From: Triglochin maritima
Lineage: Eukaryota; Streptophyta; Magnoliopsida; Alismatales; Juncaginaceae
Assembly (NCBI GenBank): GCA_963682175.1
Contig: OY821786.1
Span: forward strand, 29,906,501-29,970,500
Length of the DNA: 64,000 nt
Direction: 5' to 3'
Below the pieces are notes generated by a model, which saw only the letters and a program-made list of their open reading frames with translations, was not told where the DNA came from and made no database searches. This document shows positions 60,346 to 64,000 of this stretch, piece after piece (the stretch's first letter is position 1; the number at the start of each line of letters is the position of its first letter). The position numbers and the translations under genes are program-made.

Positions 60346-62505
60346 ATTTTGCCTTTTTCAAATTTTGGATTTATTTCCAACAAAATTTGAACTTTAGGGG
60401 TTTCAGCAAATTCACAACTTATGCAATGTACTATCCTATGCAATAATAAATTATTGCACCCCATAATATATGCATCTCATATGAATTTATCATGATTCTA
60501 ATTATGTTATATACAACATAATTGATTTTACTTGTTCACCACATGTGTCATATTTTCTATAAGAAACCCGACACATCTTATGAATCAAAATCAAGCTTCT
60601 TGTTTCCCGATTTTTTACGGTGTGACCTATGGGAGGATCTAGACTAAGTTGGCAGTGATATTAAGAGCTTAATATCACAAGCTATAAGCGGTATCTAGCT
60701 ACACATTATAGCTCCCAATTAGTTAGATGTCTTAATTCCACTCGAACCAAAACCCGATCCATTTAGTGATGGAGTGCACCACTTGTGTCCGTCCCTTGCC
60801 TCATGATATTAAGAATACACACAAAGTAGTATTGTGTCATCTTTGTATTAGTATTCATTTCTTGATCTCTTTAAGCTAGTTATAAATATGTGACTTAAAC
60901 TCAAATCACATTGTGCACATTATAACTTTTCTTTATCAAGGGGTCCACTAATATCATTACTCAATTACGAGGGGCAATGATAATCTTTTGACTAACTATC
61001 TTCTCCAACGAAAGTTATGCTTAACCAACTAATGACTTTACACTACACTCATCGATAGCTCAAGACACTAGTCTAATTAAGAACTCCTTAAGCGATCGGA
61101 TATAAGTCTCATATCAAAGGACCGAAGACACAGTAAAATATTAATGACATAGAAACACATTTCTATAATATTTTACTTATTAGGTCTATTCAGTATACAA
61201 AAGTAATATTTTCCTCTTTTGCATACCCGTGTCGTCACTCATTTGTAGAGCTACAATGATCTATGACCAACACGACAATCTTAACTCGGTAATTAATGTC
61301 CCATGTTAATTACCATGATTGCGAATATCTTTTGTTTTATGTAAACCAATATCTTTTAGAGCTCTACGGTTAAGGACCAAGAGCCTCTTCCTTAACACTT
61401 CTAAAAGACGAATAACATAAACATGGAACAAAATGATTTCTCATTCAATTCATAACAATTGACATTTAAAAGTAAAACTTTTAGAACACATTCCCTTCAC
61501 ATTGAAATCTGCATTTTCAATGAAAGATATGGGTGAGGCTCAATACATCTTGGGAATCAAGATATATCGAGATAGATCTCGTAGAGTCATTGGCCTAAGT
61601 CAACATGCATACATTGACAAGGTCTTGGAAAGGTTCAAGATGAACAACTCCAAAAAGGGCAGTGTGCCAATGAGTATGGGTGTGCAACTCAAGAAGTCTC
61701 AACGTGCGCAATCACGTAAGGACTTAGAGTACATGAAGGATGTCCCTTATGCTTCGGCAATTGGGTCGATCATGTACGCGATGACTTGCACAAGACCCGA
61801 TGTCTCGTATGCTCTAAGCGTGACAAGTCGTCACCAATCCAACGCAGGTCCTGAGCATTCGACTGCGGTCAAGAATATCCTGAAGTACCTTAACCGGACT
61901 AAGGATAAGATTCTTGTTTATGGAGGACAAATGGAGTTGATAGCCGAAGGGTACTCGGATGCGAGTTTCATGAGTGATCCAGACGATAGAAGGTCGCAAT
62001 CAGGATACGTCTTTCTTCTGAATGGTGGAGCTGTGAGTTGGCGTAGCTGGAAGCAAACCACTACGACCGATTCAACCACCGCTTCCGAAGTAATGGTTGT
62101 CGCTGAAGCGATTAAGGAAGGAGTGTGGATCAAGAAGTTCCTTGAAGAGCTTGGAGTAGTTCCCAGGAGCGAGGGACCCATTGAGCTATTTTGCGATAAT
62201 AGTGCATCTATCTCGCAAATCAAGGATCCTAGATCACACCACAAAGTAAAGTACATGGATCGAAAGTATTTTGTCACACGTGACTTCATCGAGGAAGGCA
62301 AAATAAATCTATTATGGGTGGACACCAACAACAACACAGCTGATCCATTCACAAAACCCTTATCCCAAGCCAAGGGTGAAATGCATTTCGAGTCCATGGG
62401 CTTGAGGAACCATGTAGATTGACTTGATGAATGATATGTAATGGGGTTTACCCTAGTTCTTATTGTTTTATACATTGAGTATGTATGTGAAAGAAAAATT
62501 TAATA

Positions 62506-62518
62506 ACAAGTGGGAGAT
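62506..62518 (+). other. Polypurine tract of element B
   Basis: ACAAGTGGGAGAT immediately before the 3' LTR start TGAAGG, equal to the tract of element A. Confidence 0.85.
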
Positions 62519-64000
62519 TGAAGGGAATGTGATCTAAAAGTTTTACTTTTAAATGCCAATTATTATGAATTCAATGAGAAATCATTTTGTTCCTTGTTTA
62601 TGTTATTCGTCTTTTAGAAGTGTTAATGAAGAGGCTCTTGGTCCTTAACCGTAGAGCTCTAAAAGATACTGGTTTACATAAAACAAAAGATATTTACAAT
62701 CATGGTAATTAACATGGGACATTAATTACCGAGTTAAGATTGTCGTGTTGGTCATAGATCATTGTATCTCTACAAGTGAGTGACAACACGGGTACACAAA
62801 AGAGGAAAATATTACTTTTGTATACTGAATAGACCTAATAAGTAAAACATTATAGAATTACGTTTTATGTGTCATTAATGTTTTACTGTGTCTATGATCC
62901 TTTGATATGAGACTTATATCCGATCACTTAAGAATTGCTTAATTAGACTAGTGTCTTGAGCTATCGATCAGAGTAGTGTAAATGCATTGGTTGGTTAAGT
63001 ATGACTTTTGTTGAAGAAGATAGTTAGTCAAAAGATTATCATTGCCCCTCTTAATTGAGTGATGATATTAGTGGGCCCCTTCATAAAGCAAAGTTATAAT
63101 GTGCACAATGTGATTTGAGTTAAGTCACATATTTATAACTAGCTTAAAGAGATCAAGAAATGAATACTAATACAAAGATGACACAATACTACTTTGTATG
63201 TATTCTTAATATCATGAGGCAAGGGATGGACACAAGTGGTGCACTCCATCACTAAATGGATCAGGTTTTGGTTCGAGTGGAATTAAGACATCTAACTAAT
63301 TGGGAGCTATAATGTGTAGCTAGATACCACTTATAGCTTGTGATATAAAACTCTTAATATCACTGCCAACTTAGTCTAGATCCTCCCATAGGTCACACCG
63401 CAAAAACCGGGAAACAAGAAGCTTGATTTTTGGTTCATACGATGTATCAGATTTGTTATAGAAAATATGACACATATGGTGAACAAGTAAAATCAATTAT
63501 GTTGTATATAACATAATTAGAATCATGATAAATCCATATGACATGCATTTATTATGGGGTGCAATAATTTATTATTGCATAGGATAATATATGGCATAAG
63601 TTGTGAATTTGCTAAAACCCGAAAAGTTCAAATTTTGTTGGAAATAAATCCAAAATTTGAAAAGGCAAAATCGGGTAAAAGTTCGGTAATCCGTTATGGT
63701 TCGGTCGACCGAAGGATCTGTGGATCGGTCAACCGAACGTGGAACGGATAGTCATAGTTGATTGATCGAACTTGACCAAAGTACTTGGAACTCTGGTACG
63801 GTGTGCCGAACAAGGAACGGTCGACCGAAACATGTCCAATTCCGATATTTTCGGTTAACCGAATGACACTCGGTTTTAAACGCGAATTCGTCAGATCGGT
63901 TAAGGAGAATTTTTTTCCTTAAGAATCGGTTATCCGTCTAATACTCGGTTAAACAATTGAGACATATTCGGTTAACCGAGTGGGACTCGGTAAACCGAAC
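62519..64000 (+). repeat. 3' LTR of element B, partial at the window end
   Basis: It aligns with 55917-57400 with few substitutions and contains the start of the palindrome array (about 63695-64000). The window ends before its TATA box. Confidence 0.93.

Larger units (their letters stand above)
59053..61504 (-). mobile_element. Solo copia LTR inserted in the element B pol region
   Basis: 59058-61499 on the minus strand, TGAAGGGAATG to AAATCCTACA, flanked by CATTG (59053-59057, 61500-61504). Without the MITE and its duplicated site it is about 2.13 kb. A TATAAATA box lies at 59838-59831 and the palindrome array at 60000-60345 is upstream of it. It is closely related to the LTRs of element B, especially in the array and the TGAA end. 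Confidence 0.94.
57600..62422 (+). pseudogene. Copia pol (integrase end, RT, RNase H), split by a solo LTR
   Basis: 57600-58545 encodes the integrase end and the linker (LTPPGTPKWNGVSERRNRT). A one-base insertion in an A-run near 58527 shifts the frame. RT continues in the second frame with a TGA at 58727-58729, a TGA at 58872-58874 (KQA*RSW) and a one-base insertion near 59032. YVDD is intact. At 59057 a solo LTR is inserted; reading resumes at 61500 (SLKSAFSMKDMGEAQ) and continues through RNase H to a stop at 62420-62422. Gag, protease and the catalytic integrase core are absent, so the copy is non-autonomous. Confidence 0.92.
55912..64000 (+). mobile_element. Second Ty1/copia element (element B), rearranged, runs off the window
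   Basis: It starts at 55917 (TGAAGGGAATG) after GATCA (55912-55916), a candidate target site whose partner would be beyond 64000. A 5' LTR cut just after its TATA box is fused to the end of the integrase region at about 57594. Pol follows to 62422, interrupted by a solo LTR. A polypurine tract (62506-62518) and the 3' LTR (62519 on) close it. The shared parts of the two LTRs are very similar, suggesting recent insertion. Confidence 0.9.

Overview
The window is nuclear DNA from a flowering plant. Two intron-rich genes of plant families (a SEC14-like/nodulin-type lipid transfer protein and a plant bifunctional nuclease) lie in AT-rich sequence that is mostly nested transposable elements: Ty1/copia, Athila-like Ty3/gypsy, hAT, Mutator and MITEs. 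The sequence alone does not fix the species. All calls come from reading the sequence; no database search was run.

Layout. 380-5491 (minus) is a complete 13-exon SFH gene, and its TATA box and G-box lie at 5754-5825. About 6.9-7.4 kb holds a broken exon of a plant mobile-domain-like protein. 8134-19344 is a full-length defective copia element on the minus strand (LTRs, PBS, PPT and a 5-bp target duplication all visible), with a later solo LTR of an Athila-like element inside its 3' LTR. 19.5-30 kb holds two LTRs of a third family (here 'family C'), the second split by a solo LTR of a fourth family ('family D'), plus four MITEs, two of them clear hAT types. 30.2-39.0 kb is a 5'-truncated Athila-like gypsy element inserted into a decayed Mutator transposase gene (39.0-42.4 kb). 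That gene also carries a 2.2-kb non-autonomous Mutator-type element rich in 22-bp tandem repeats and long hairpins. 43.7-45.75 kb is a hAT MITE split by a family C solo LTR. 48210-50997 (minus) is a complete 9-exon BBD gene. 53.8-55.9 kb is a dead hAT transposase gene with its own MITE. 55917 to the window end is a second copia element with a fused, truncated 5' LTR; its pol region is split by a solo LTR that itself holds a hAT MITE.

The genes show no functional cooperation beyond being host islands between transposons. The most unusual signal is one motif architecture, CGGT-NN-ACCG (mostly CGGTCGACCG, CGGTTAACCG and close variants). It forms dense irregular arrays in the LTRs of at least three otherwise different LTR families. 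In the copia-type and family D LTRs the array sits just upstream of the TATA box; in family C it lies in the transcribed part. A related dense motif (CCGGTCC/GGACCGG) fills a family of hAT MITEs. Target-site duplications are readable at most junctions, so the order of nested insertions can be reconstructed.
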